From Acetobacterium sp. KB-1 (lineage in GTDB: Bacteria > Bacillota > Clostridia > Eubacteriales > Eubacteriaceae), in the NCBI RefSeq assembly GCF_003260995.1, contig NZ_CP030040.1, positions 866,578 to 930,577 on the forward strand: 64,000 bases of DNA, written 5' to 3'. Positions 42,634-51,751 of the stretch are shown here, one piece after another; position 1 is the first letter of the stretch; each line of letters starts with the position of its first letter. Below the pieces are notes generated by a model, which was not told where the DNA came from, searched no databases, and saw only the letters and a list, made by a program, of their open reading frames with translations. Position numbers and translations under genes: made by a program.

Positions 42634-44967
42634 TTAGCACTTCCCATTCTTTAATTTAAATCGATATAGCTTATTTTTAAGCATTTCCGCTTGCCCGGAC
42701 AGTTCTTCACTGGCCGCTGCACTTTCTTCAGCAGTCGCTGAATTCTGATGGACTACCTGTGACACCTGCTCAATGCCCTGGTTGATCTGAGCAATTTCTA
42801 CGGCCTGTTGAGTTGATGCCGAAGCAATACGACCATTAATTTCGGAGATCTTACCGATCCCATCTACCATTTCATGAAGAGATATTGCAGTTTGATTGGC
42901 AATCTCAGTTCCATTTTTCACCTTATTGATGGTACCTTCAATTAGAAATGTTGTCTCTTTTGCGGCATCCGAACTACGTGCTGCCAAAGTTCGTACTTCT
43001 TCCGCTACCACTGCAAAACCTTTGCCATGTTGTCCAGCTCTGGCTGCCTCAACAGCTGCATTTAAAGCCAGAATATTTGTCTGAAAGGCGATATCATCGA
43101 TCACTTTTATGATCTTTGAAATATCGATGGATGACTGATTGATTTTTTCCATAGCATGTTGCATGGTAGCCATTTGCCCATTACCAGCTTCAGCACCTAA
43201 TTTGACATTCTTTGATAACACCTGTGCTTGATTTGCTGAATCCGCATTTGTTTTAGTCCGATTGGCAATTTCACTAATCGCAGCAGTCAATTCTTCAATA
43301 GCACTGGCCTGCTCAGTCGAACCTTGTGCAAGCGACTGACTACCACTGGCTACCTGACTGGCACCTGATAAAACCTGCTCAGCAGCATGGTTGATTTCTG
43401 ATAACAGCTCATTCAGAGTTTCAATAATATCATTTAGAGCAGTGGAAATTTCAGAAAAATCACCATCAAAACTATCAATAGTATCCAATGCCAAATTTCC
43501 GTTACTGATTTCGCCAGTTATATCTTTTATTCGCTTCGTGATCCAGTTCAGATAAGTATTGGTCTGATTTACTGATTGTTTCAACTTATCGAAGTCGCCC
43601 TGGTAATCGCCTTTGACCATAACGTTCAGATTACCGCCTGAAACAGCTGTCATCACAGTAATTACTTCATCTAAAGGTGCTTTTATCCGTTTTAGAATTG
43701 CGTTAAGACCAATAATCAGCGTTTTCCACGCCCCTTCAAATCCTATTTCATCAGCGCAGGCACTTAGATTCCCTTTCATTATTTCCTCAATCATCCAAGT
43801 CGTGTTGTCAATCAAACCGCCAACTGATGCTCCTACCTGTCGCATCATCTCTCTGATACTTTCATATTGCTGATAGACTTCCTGCGTAAATTCATTCGGC
43901 TCACCAAGATTCAAGTCAAAATTTAGCTCTCCCCTTGCTAAATTACCCAAGTTCCCCACAAGCCGTTTTATTTCCGTTTGATTGTAAGCATTCACACTCA
44001 TTACAGCTGTCTGATCTAGTGTCATCTCTAAGATATCCGTAGTGGGCTTCCCATTTTTATCAAGTAAATAAGCAATATCTTGCTTATAATATTTTCCTCT
44101 TGCATCAAAGTTTACAGTATTTATGCTTCTTTCAATCAACATTTTTCTGGCACAGTTTTCATTCCCACACATGCTCGAGCCGGATAAACTACAATCCATA
44201 CCCACTGCCATTTCACGCGTTTCAATGACGCCTTTGCTAATAAAATAATCAGCCATGCCTTTATTGATATATTTGTATTTGTAATTATCGTCTGTAACCA
44301 TCAAAGCATATGGAATTGCATCAAGGATTGCCCCGAGAAAATCCTTTTCTTCAGTTGCTTTTTTTAGCGCTTGCTGCTGATTTATAAAGACCCTTTGAAA
44401 TCCTCCAGAAAGTTCCATAACACCAGGTATTTTTCTGTCTCCCTTATCGCATTGGGTTAATAGAACATTTTCTTCAGTTGTAGCTTCTAATACACTTAAG
44501 CACTCATTTATTCTCAATAATGCCAAATCAAAAGGAATGTTAGCTGATAGCAACTCGCTTTTAGGTGAAAAATCTCCTTCCGAAATTGAATGAACCATCT
44601 TATAATGGAACTCAATCTGATGCTCAACCATTTTGATTCGTAAGATCAGTTCATCCAACGGATTACCACCCTCACTTGCCAGAACGTTACCAACTCTGCT
44701 TTGTTCTGATATGTTAATTCTACCCAACATATCAGCCATATTGACAATTTTGGTATACCATTTTTTCATTGAAAGACAGTATACGCTGATTGCAGAAATA
44801 GAAAATATTAAGAAAATAACAGCCATTAAAGAATTAATTGTTTCGTTGATTTTATTAGATGGGTTAAATATTCCCAGTAATAGAACCAGTAGCATCAAAG
44901 TGATCAAAAACAATGGTGCACATTGATCAATAATTATTTTTTTTAATAGCCTTCTTTTGAATTTCAT
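42634..44967 (-). CDS. Methyl-accepting chemotaxis protein with cytoplasmic PAS domain
   Basis: 777 residues. Two closely spaced membrane helices (LFLITLMLLVLLLGIF and LMAVIFLIFSISAISVYCLS) leave almost no outside domain. A PAS-like domain at about 205-330 (LDAIPYALMVTDDNYKYKYI) contains the cysteine cluster CSLSGSSMCGNENC. Repeated HAMP-like modules follow, and the signalling tip DIAFQTNILALNAAVEAA lies near residue 640. It therefore senses a cytoplasmic or membrane-linked signal, possibly redox or metal through the Cys cluster, and feeds CheA/CheW. Confidence 0.93.
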   Translation of the reverse strand: MKFKRRLLKKIIIDQCAPLFLITLMLLVLLLGIFNPSNKINETINSLMAVIFLIFSISAISVYCLSMKKWYTKIVNMADMLGRINISEQSRVGNVLASEGGNPLDELILRIKMVEHQIEFHYKMVHSISEGDFSPKSELLSANIPFDLALLRINECLSVLEATTEENVLLTQCDKGDRKIPGVMELSGGFQRVFINQQQALKKATEEKDFLGAILDAIPYALMVTDDNYKYKYINKGMADYFISKGVIETREMAVGMDCSLSGSSMCGNENCARKMLIERSINTVNFDARGKYYKQDIAYLLDKNGKPTTDILEMTLDQTAVMSVNAYNQTEIKRLVGNLGNLARGELNFDLNLGEPNEFTQEVYQQYESIREMMRQVGASVGGLIDNTTWMIEEIMKGNLSACADEIGFEGAWKTLIIGLNAILKRIKAPLDEVITVMTAVSGGNLNVMVKGDYQGDFDKLKQSVNQTNTYLNWITKRIKDITGEISNGNLALDTIDSFDGDFSEISTALNDIIETLNELLSEINHAAEQVLSGASQVASGSQSLAQGSTEQASAIEELTAAISEIANRTKTNADSANQAQVLSKNVKLGAEAGNGQMATMQHAMEKINQSSIDISKIIKVIDDIAFQTNILALNAAVEAARAGQHGKGFAVVAEEVRTLAARSSDAAKETTFLIEGTINKVKNGTEIANQTAISLHEMVDGIGKISEINGRIASASTQQAVEIAQINQGIEQVSQVVHQNSATAEESAAASEELSGQAEMLKNKLYRFKLKNGKC

Positions 44968-45349
44968 TTTTCTCTCCTTGTATCTCTACAAAGTGATACA
45001 CTTACCAAATAACACATTCGGTAAATAAGTAACCTTTGCATAACCACCTGTTAAACGAAGCTGATGTCATACCGGTGCCCTTTTCACCTTTCCATAATAA
45101 TCCGCTGTATAATAATCAACGGAATCGTATCGATGGCAAACCAGTAACTAATTTCCATGACACGATTCCAAAGTTATGTTCAATAAAGAAGAATTGACCT
45201 GTTATAACCACAAAACTGAAAATTTCCAACACCATTGGAACTGCGGAAATATAAATAAAATTGATCATCAAAATAAATATGCAACAAGCCCATCTAATCT
45301 ACAGTTTTTAAATTTTCTGCCATGTTAAAATCGCTAAATTGTACAGTTA
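44968..45349. other. Intergenic region with a possible small membrane-protein relic
   Basis: On the minus strand 45292-45116 an open stretch without start codon encodes CCIFILMINFIYISAVPMVL and FFFIEHNFGIVSWKLVTGL, resembling the end of a membrane protein. Further hydrophobic sequence follows in another frame. Possibly a decayed gene; family not recognised. Confidence 0.3.
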
Positions 45350-45583
45350 TTATTTGCTTTTCTCATTCACTTCTGCAAAACACTTGGCTATCTTTTGTTT
45401 ATTCACAACAAAGGTCATTAAAACACCCAAAAAGGTGCTGACTAATCCACTTATCCCATTATTGATCGCATTTGCTATTTCATTTTCAGGTATACCAATT
45501 ACAAAATAAGAAATTATAAAACTCATTATAAACCCCATAACAATACCTGGTAATCCCATAATTAGAATATCTTTTACTTTCAA
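45350..45583 (-). CDS. Small two-helix membrane protein
   Basis: 77 residues with two hydrophobic segments (GLPGIVMGFIMSFIISYFVI and GISGLVSTFLGVLMTFVV) and a charged C-terminal tail. ATG with GAGGTG-like site upstream. Not assigned to a family; stands alone between the chemoreceptor and the GcvT/LigM-type gene. Confidence 0.6.
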   Translation of the reverse strand: MKVKDILIMGLPGIVMGFIMSFIISYFVIGIPENEIANAINNGISGLVSTFLGVLMTFVVNKQKIAKCFAEVNEKSK

Positions 45584-45744
45584 TTATTTCACCTCTATTT
45601 ATCGCTAAAATTTTCAAATCAATTGAACACATTATTTTATGACTCATCTATTAGCACGACTTTCCCGGCAGTGCCAGGTTGCGCCTCAGTCCTTTATTGT
45701 GTTTACCATGCCCATCTCTTGATCATGACCTGTTAAATAAAATC

Positions 45745-47079
45745 TCAAACGTTGAATACTGGATGGGGAATTTTTTCTACATCAAATGTTTCATTTCTAT
45801 ATTCTTCATTGTAATAAGGGAACTGTGCCACTATTGCCCGGATTTCCTTTTGAGGTGTACCCGGCGTTCCCCAAAGGATTTTGAGTTCTTTTCCTTCTAT
45901 AGCGAATTCTGATTTGATAAACGCAAGAGAAATCATACGACGGTGGTAAAAGTCATGTGTTCTGCCTGAAGCCACACCGACAACACTCCCTTCACATAAT
46001 ACCTTGCTGATAATGAACGGTTCATCAGCTCCATCTCCTACCTTTGTAATTATGTCTAAGGGCTCTACCTCAGCACCCATGAACTGGCTGGCAAAAATCT
46101 CTCCAACATCTGCCGCATTCCACTCCAAAGTTACGCACTTTCTCGGACTTTTCTTTTCAATTTCCTGTAGCGCTTCTTTACCAACAAAGTCATGATCATA
46201 ACTAATTAGATAATCCCACGCTAGGTCATGCGGTGTCACGAATGCATTCTGAACATCATCACTTGCACTTCCTGAGAATGGGTAGATTTTATGGTGAGGA
46301 GCAATATGTGGTTCATTAGTAACGAACTGTGCAAGCGCATCTCCGCTAGAAAGCCACGGATACCAGAAATGAATCCATTGATTCGGATAGCCGCCCTGAG
46401 TGTGATTTCTGCAGTATGTATTCGTGCCTTGCTGCTTAATACCAAATTCCTTACCTGCTTCCATGATGGTGTCAAAGACCAAATCGGCATTTTTTTCTTC
46501 ACCATGAACTTCATAAGCTAAGCAACCCGACATCCCGAGCCGCACTACAGTCATATCTGTACCAGCGATCTTAACGTCCTTTTTGCCTGCGAACTTAATG
46601 TCGTGTAAATCTGTCTGGGTAGCTTTTTCGAGTATTTGAAGAGACTTTGGTCCATCAATCTGGAAAAAATATTCGTCTGTTATCCACTGGCCTTTTACAT
46701 TCATTCCAAGTGTGTCCACATAAAATGGCAACGCTGGTGCCAACCAATAAGTACGGAATGTCTCATCATCGATTCTAGTTATTAATCCATCAGCAATAAG
46801 CTGTCCTTTCTCATTGCACATTAATGCATGTCGGGAACCGCTAATCTTTAACTTGCTAAAATCCCTATTTACGCATACGTCATTCAGTAGTTTTACTGCA
46901 TCTGGTCCTGAGACATCATAGACCGGTGAAATATTCAAAAAGCATCCTAACCATGCGGTCTCTCTGCATGCAAGCAATTCCTCTTTAGGTGACGAAACCA
47001 AGAATGGATACAGCGATGGTCCTCGCTTATTCATAAGTTTGCAATCTCGATTAATCGAACTATCTACTGAAAATTTCAT
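45745..47079 (-). CDS. GcvT/LigM-type THF-dependent demethylase (paralogue 2)
   Basis: 444 residues from ATG 47079 (AAAGGAAATATAACA upstream); the longer frame to 47193 is not supported. Blocks as in paralogue 1: SPKEELLACRETAWLGCFLN, GPDAVKLLNDVCVNRDFSKL, DEYFFQIDGPKSLQILEKA, VRLGMSGCLAYEVHG, NHTQGGYPNQWIHFWYPWL and the tail PYYNEEYRNETFDVEKIPHP. Expected to demethylate a small organic substrate with THF as acceptor. Unlike paralogues 1 and 3, it has no LysR neighbour. It follows an MFS gene and a nitrilase gene downstream of a sigma-54 promoter, so it is probably under the sigma-54 activator at 59150. Confidence 0.8.
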   Translation of the reverse strand: MKFSVDSSINRDCKLMNKRGPSLYPFLVSSPKEELLACRETAWLGCFLNISPVYDVSGPDAVKLLNDVCVNRDFSKLKISGSRHALMCNEKGQLIADGLITRIDDETFRTYWLAPALPFYVDTLGMNVKGQWITDEYFFQIDGPKSLQILEKATQTDLHDIKFAGKKDVKIAGTDMTVVRLGMSGCLAYEVHGEEKNADLVFDTIMEAGKEFGIKQQGTNTYCRNHTQGGYPNQWIHFWYPWLSSGDALAQFVTNEPHIAPHHKIYPFSGSASDDVQNAFVTPHDLAWDYLISYDHDFVGKEALQEIEKKSPRKCVTLEWNAADVGEIFASQFMGAEVEPLDIITKVGDGADEPFIISKVLCEGSVVGVASGRTHDFYHRRMISLAFIKSEFAIEGKELKILWGTPGTPQKEIRAIVAQFPYYNEEYRNETFDVEKIPHPVFNV

Positions 47080-47284
47080 TGTTATATTTCCTTTCATAAT
47101 AAAATTAATTTTATATTGATAGCGGATAACGCAAGCAGCAATTACTACGATGTTGGTGTTATCCGCTTTAACCTCATGACACATTAAATTCATGTCTTTA
47201 TAGTCAGAAAATTTTAAATCGTTAAGCTTTTAAACAAATGGATACCATCCCCCCACTGAAAAACCTTATAAAATTCAAATGACT

Positions 47285-48475
47285 TTACGCTACATTATCA
47301 GCTTTTTTTTGACTGGACTGTGAGAGTAGTGTACAAACTATCGACACAACAAAACCTATAAGTGCAATGACTCCAAACAACAAATACGAACCCCTTGCAG
47401 TTGTAACATTAAATAAACTTTCAATCATTGGGATGATATACGATGCTAAAAAATAAGCAAGCGAATAAACCACTCCAAGATATGTTATAGCCATTGTCGC
47501 TCTTTCTTTAGGCACCAATACAGCTACTCTTGCTGTAAAATACGGTTGGATCAGTCCTACCGCAGCACCCGCTGTAGCGCAGGCAAGATAAACGCCTGTA
47601 ATACTGTACGTAAAATAATAAATAACATACCCTGTCCCCAATAGACAGCATCCCAACGCAATTGTATATCTCTCAATTTTAGTATATATTTTCCCAAACA
47701 GCATTCCCGATAGAAAACCTGCCACAAATACAGTCGCACTTCCAATCCCTATCTGCATGGGTGTCCCCAATTGCTCAGTGGTAACAAATACCCCCATCTT
47801 CAATTGGTTTATAACTAAGATTACCGATAGAAAAAACACAGCAGCTAGAAAATAGTAATATGAGGAACTGAATTTCTGCATTTTTTCTTCCTTTGCCGCA
47901 TGTTGATAAAGTTTTTTTTCTGGTTCATCTTTAGGTAAAGCCAAAAAAGCCAACAGTGCGATGGGCAAAGCAATCAGATACAAGAACAACGCATAGTGAT
48001 AATCAACGACAGCAATTCTTCCTGAAGCAAGTGCCAGTAGAACACCGATTCCACATGCTGTAGCCTGCATGATCCCTAACATACTTGCTCGTTCTTCGCC
48101 ATCAAAGTACTGTACAGCGAGAGCTCTTGCAAGAGGATAAAGAATCCCCATTCCAACTCCAAGCAATGCTCTCATAGCCAAGACATAATAGATATTTTCA
48201 AATAAAAGAGTCCCTGCTCCAGCTAACGAAAAAATAGATAAGCCTATTACTAGAAGAGTCTTTTTACTAAACCAACTGCACAATTTTCCTCCTATAAAAA
48301 TAAACGGAATAACTGTTAGATTGGGAATGAGATAAATCAAGTTGGTCATTACAGCGCCATTACTTGAATATGTTTTCACAATATTCCCGAAAACTGAAAC
48401 AAAAATACCGATATTAATATATAGGTAAGTCGAAGATAGAGCAAGTGATGCTTTTACTAATTTTTTATTTTCCAT
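47285..48475 (-). CDS. MFS transporter
   Basis: 396 residues, about 12 helices, beginning KLVKASLALSSTYLYINIGI; loop 2-3 reads GGKLCSWFSKKTLLVIGLSI. Lies between the nitrilase gene (50-bp gap) and the GcvT/LigM-type gene on the same strand, so it is likely the uptake system for the substrate of this operon. Related in layout to the MFS at 17027 but not a close copy. Confidence 0.87.
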   Translation of the reverse strand: MENKKLVKASLALSSTYLYINIGIFVSVFGNIVKTYSSNGAVMTNLIYLIPNLTVIPFIFIGGKLCSWFSKKTLLVIGLSIFSLAGAGTLLFENIYYVLAMRALLGVGMGILYPLARALAVQYFDGEERASMLGIMQATACGIGVLLALASGRIAVVDYHYALFLYLIALPIALLAFLALPKDEPEKKLYQHAAKEEKMQKFSSSYYYFLAAVFFLSVILVINQLKMGVFVTTEQLGTPMQIGIGSATVFVAGFLSGMLFGKIYTKIERYTIALGCCLLGTGYVIYYFTYSITGVYLACATAGAAVGLIQPYFTARVAVLVPKERATMAITYLGVVYSLAYFLASYIIPMIESLFNVTTARGSYLLFGVIALIGFVVSIVCTLLSQSSQKKADNVA

Positions 48476-48525
48476 ATAAAACCCCTCCTGTATTTTTAAG
48501 GTAATTTTAGCTGCTCATCATACAG

Positions 48526-49431
48526 CTATCTTCTGTGTTTTTCAAAATACGGTATATATATATCAGTTCGTAGATCTCTGATAGAATCCATGTTTCCAAG
48601 ACCAAAAGTAGCAAAGCAGTTTGCAATTGCCGCCTTTGGATCAATCTCCGCAATCGCCATGTCTTCTTCCCAGCCAGTTGTAACAATAACATAACCTTCT
48701 GGACTATATATTCTTGCATGCCCTGCTTCAAGGCCTTCTTCCATGCGGGTAATATTTTCCGGGCTAGCTCCACAGCTATCTACAAGTACAACGGCGTTTT
48801 CAAGCGTACGGCAATAACCAGTACTCGTCCAGAGATTCAAAGTGAAATCATCCTCGCCGGTGCTTTTATCTGTTCCTGGCCAGGCGGACATTGCAAGTAT
48901 TATTTCTGCACCCCCAATTTTTAGGCATCTTGCGATTTCTGGCCACCACCTATCAAAACAGATCATCATACCAATTCTACCGATTTTTGTGTCGAACACC
49001 GGTATCTCGTTACCAGGATGGAAGAAAAGCCGTTCTGTACCGGGTTGTTGAATTTTTCTGTATTTCCCTATAAATCCTTCTGGCCCAACCAATACACCAC
49101 AATTGTAGAATCTGTCACAATACTCCTTGTCTTGTTCTGACATGGTCCAAGAGATATAAATATTACGCTCTTTCGCCTTTGCAATCAAGGCCTGAACTGA
49201 ATCACCCTCGGGCACATACTCCGCTGCATTCACCCAATAAGATGTCGCATCAATGTTGGTAGACATCATAGTAAATGTAGTTGGAATACCTGGAAGACAA
49301 AATTCAGGAAACGCAATAAGATCAACCCCTTTTTGGGCTGCTTCATCAATAAAACACAACATTTTTGCCAAATTTACCGCCTTATCAGGAACACTTACCA
49401 TTGCTACGGATGCAATTTTAATTTTAGACAT
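48526..49431 (-). CDS. Carbon-nitrogen hydrolase (nitrilase superfamily amidase)
   Basis: 301 residues. Complete catalytic set: Glu in IAFPEFCLPG (about residue 42), Lys in GKYRKIQQPG (about 120), Cys in IGMMICFDRWWPE (about 155). Hydrolyses an amide, carbamoyl or nitrile bond; closest in layout to aliphatic amidases or N-carbamoyl hydrolases. First gene after a sigma-54 promoter, followed by MFS and GcvT/LigM-type genes. This suggests that the imported substrate has an amide or nitrile that is opened and a methyl group that is removed. Confidence 0.9.
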   Translation of the reverse strand: MSKIKIASVAMVSVPDKAVNLAKMLCFIDEAAQKGVDLIAFPEFCLPGIPTTFTMMSTNIDATSYWVNAAEYVPEGDSVQALIAKAKERNIYISWTMSEQDKEYCDRFYNCGVLVGPEGFIGKYRKIQQPGTERLFFHPGNEIPVFDTKIGRIGMMICFDRWWPEIARCLKIGGAEIILAMSAWPGTDKSTGEDDFTLNLWTSTGYCRTLENAVVLVDSCGASPENITRMEEGLEAGHARIYSPEGYVIVTTGWEEDMAIAEIDPKAAIANCFATFGLGNMDSIRDLRTDIYIPYFEKHRR

Positions 49432-49532
49432 TACTTTTTCCTCCTTTAAATTGTTTTCTTAAAATTGTAGTTTTTGTTTTTAAAGCGCTCAGTCTTTATT
49501 AATTCCTCCTTACAAGATTTGGTTATAATTAC

Positions 49533-49548
49533 AGCAAATCTTGTGCCA
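49533..49548 (-). promoter_or_regulatory. Sigma-54 promoter in front of the nitrilase gene
   Basis: On the minus strand TGGCACAAGATTTGCT matches the -24/-12 consensus TGGCAYR-N4-TTGCW at every position. Predicted start of transcription is about 90 nt before the nitrilase ATG. Dyads with TGTCTC and GACAC motifs at about 49605-49662 could be activator sites. Confidence 0.8.
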
Positions 49549-49699
49549 AGTTTTTTTCCGCTTTTGCCACGTTAAATCAGGTTTCCGTTTCATTATGCGT
49601 CGCAATGTCTCAAGTTGAGAATATAAAAGATGCGCATTTCTGACACATTTCGAGACACTTTGGATTTCTATATATTATATCAATAGAAAGTTACTTCGA
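49549..49699. promoter_or_regulatory. Possible enhancer region for the nitrilase promoter
   Basis: TCTCAAGTTGAGA (a 13-base dyad) and TGACACATTTCGAGACAC lie 60-115 bp upstream of the sigma-54 promoter, the usual place for activator binding. The latter shares TGACAC with the candidate site near 57107. Confidence 0.35.
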
Positions 49700-51706
49700 T
49701 TATTCTGCGAGTGCTTCTTTAGCGTCTTTCAGAGCATCTATCACTTTTCGTGGTTTTCTAGCGTCGCCAATTACAACCATATCTGCAATTTTCCCTTTTA
49801 ATTGCTCTGCCAATTTATTTTCGGCTCGAGATCCAATTGCCAAAACAACTGTTTCTGCAGGTATAATCTCCCTTGTGCCGTCGGAACGTTCTACGGTAAC
49901 TGAATTTTTCTGAATAGAGATAACTTTTGAATCAGGATGTTTGTCAACATTGTATCTTTCCAAATTTGTCATCATAATCCACTTGGAAGAAGGTCCAATA
50001 TCCGATCCAATTTTAGGCTGCATTTCAACAATGGAGACTTTTTTGCTGCCATGAGTCAATAATTCATATAGCATTTCAGGTGTTTCTGCACGATTCAGAA
50101 AGAGAAATTTAAGCGTATCTGCACTGATAGTTCCTTCTTCAGCAATTTTTAACGCAGTTTCTATACCAACCGCTCCACCCCCAACGACAACAACCTTTTT
50201 TCCAATAGATGCTTTCCCACGCAGAACATCCCACGCTGAAACTATATTTGCACCTTCCTCTTTTGGAAAATCAGGAAGTAAGGGTTGAGCTCCAGTTGCT
50301 AAAACTACTTTGTCAAACTTTCCACTTTCAACACAAGATATAATCTCCTCTGCCGTAGCTTCATGATTGAAATCAAAAGTTACACCAATATTTTTGCAGG
50401 CGATGTATTGGAAAGTAGAAAGCTCAGCAAAACTTTCGCGTCCTGGAGGTGAAGAAACTAAATCCATCTGTCCGCCAGGTTCATTTTCCTTTTCCCAAAC
50501 AGTAATTATGGAGCCATCAGATGCAGCACGCAGGGCAAATTCCATCCCCGCCACACCAGCACCAATCACAAGAATTTTCTTGATCAAGGAAGACGCAGAT
50601 TCAGACTCGAATCCTGCATCACTATTTGCAAGACAGGCCAGTGGTTTTGACTTGAAAACGTGATCCATACATCCTTGATTGCAACCAACACAAGGCCGAA
50701 TTAAATCAGGACGTCCATCCTCTAATTTTCGCACCATATCCGGGTCAGCTATAAAAGCTCGACAAAACCCTATAAAGTCTGCATCTCCTCGGATTACGAC
50801 TTCTTCTGCAGTCGAAATATCAAAGCGATTACATGCGTATACAGGAATAGAAACGGCCTCTTTCACGCGTTTTGACAAATAGCTAAAGGCACCTCTTGGT
50901 ACATCCATAGTAAGCTGTGGCACCAACGTTTCATGCCAACCTCCCGTTATATTAAGTGCAGCTACGCCAAGTCGTTCCAATTCCTTGGCAATGATAATGC
51001 AACTGTCATTATCATTACCATTGGGTACAAACTCATTTCCAGCTAATCGTACGGTAACCGGAAAATCGGAGCCCACAGCTTTTTTTACTGCAACGACTAT
51101 ATCACGAAGAAAATTCATGCGGCCATCTAAAAATCCGCCATAACGATCAGTGCGAAAGTTTGTAGATGCTGATAGAAATTGTGCAATTAAGTACCCAGCA
51201 CTAGCGACCAATTCAATACCATCAAAACCAACATCTTGTGCCCGTTTTGCCGCTGCAGCAAAATTACAGATAATTTCTTCTATTTCTTCTATTTTTAATG
51301 CACGTGTCTGGGCTTGATTAAATTTGCACTTATAATCAGAAGGGGCAACAGGGGTTTGACCGTTGTACTCTTCAGGTTTAGCGTAAGCTCCAGGATGCCA
51401 CAATTGCGGGAATATTTTCCCACCTTCCTTATGAACGGCATCTACCAATTCCTTCATACCTGGCATATCGTTGTCACGCGAAAGTTGCATTACACCTGCA
51501 GTGCATATACGCATAGGATCCACACCTACTGCCCCAACAACAATGAGGCCAGCACCGCCTGCAGCACGCCGACGGTAAAATTCTATTAACCTGGGTGTAG
51601 GCTTGCCATCTTGTGTTGCATAGGAAAGCTGAACAGGAGTCATTACAAAACGATTTTTAATTGTTATTCTACCGATTTCATATGGTTGTAACAAAATATT
51701 AGACAT
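49700..51706 (-). CDS. OYE/2,4-dienoyl-CoA reductase-type flavoenzyme 2
   Basis: 668 residues. OYE barrel start LLQPYEIGRITIKNRFVMTP, FMN/substrate region GFDGIELVASAGYLIAQFLS (the usual His-x-x-His region reads ASAGY here, so the canonical HaaHGY histidines are replaced). The 4Fe-4S motif RPCVGCNQGC lies near residue 340, then FAD (VIGAGVAGMEFALRAA) and NAD(P)H (VVVGGGAVGIETALK) domains. Reduces an activated double bond; substrate unknown. In line with beta-oxidation-like genes (CoA-transferase 45 bp upstream). The altered active-site motif separates it from paralogue 1. Confidence 0.88.
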   Translation of the reverse strand: MSNILLQPYEIGRITIKNRFVMTPVQLSYATQDGKPTPRLIEFYRRRAAGGAGLIVVGAVGVDPMRICTAGVMQLSRDNDMPGMKELVDAVHKEGGKIFPQLWHPGAYAKPEEYNGQTPVAPSDYKCKFNQAQTRALKIEEIEEIICNFAAAAKRAQDVGFDGIELVASAGYLIAQFLSASTNFRTDRYGGFLDGRMNFLRDIVVAVKKAVGSDFPVTVRLAGNEFVPNGNDNDSCIIIAKELERLGVAALNITGGWHETLVPQLTMDVPRGAFSYLSKRVKEAVSIPVYACNRFDISTAEEVVIRGDADFIGFCRAFIADPDMVRKLEDGRPDLIRPCVGCNQGCMDHVFKSKPLACLANSDAGFESESASSLIKKILVIGAGVAGMEFALRAASDGSIITVWEKENEPGGQMDLVSSPPGRESFAELSTFQYIACKNIGVTFDFNHEATAEEIISCVESGKFDKVVLATGAQPLLPDFPKEEGANIVSAWDVLRGKASIGKKVVVVGGGAVGIETALKIAEEGTISADTLKFLFLNRAETPEMLYELLTHGSKKVSIVEMQPKIGSDIGPSSKWIMMTNLERYNVDKHPDSKVISIQKNSVTVERSDGTREIIPAETVVLAIGSRAENKLAEQLKGKIADMVVIGDARKPRKVIDALKDAKEALAE

Positions 51707-51751
51707 ATATTAGCACTCACTTTCTAATGTAAATTTAAAACAATTTTTCTT

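Noticed and set aside
45745-47193. Longer version of GcvT/LigM-type paralogue 2 starting at 47193
   Set aside because: The extra 38 codons have no homology to the paralogues, and ATG 47079 has a good ribosome binding site.
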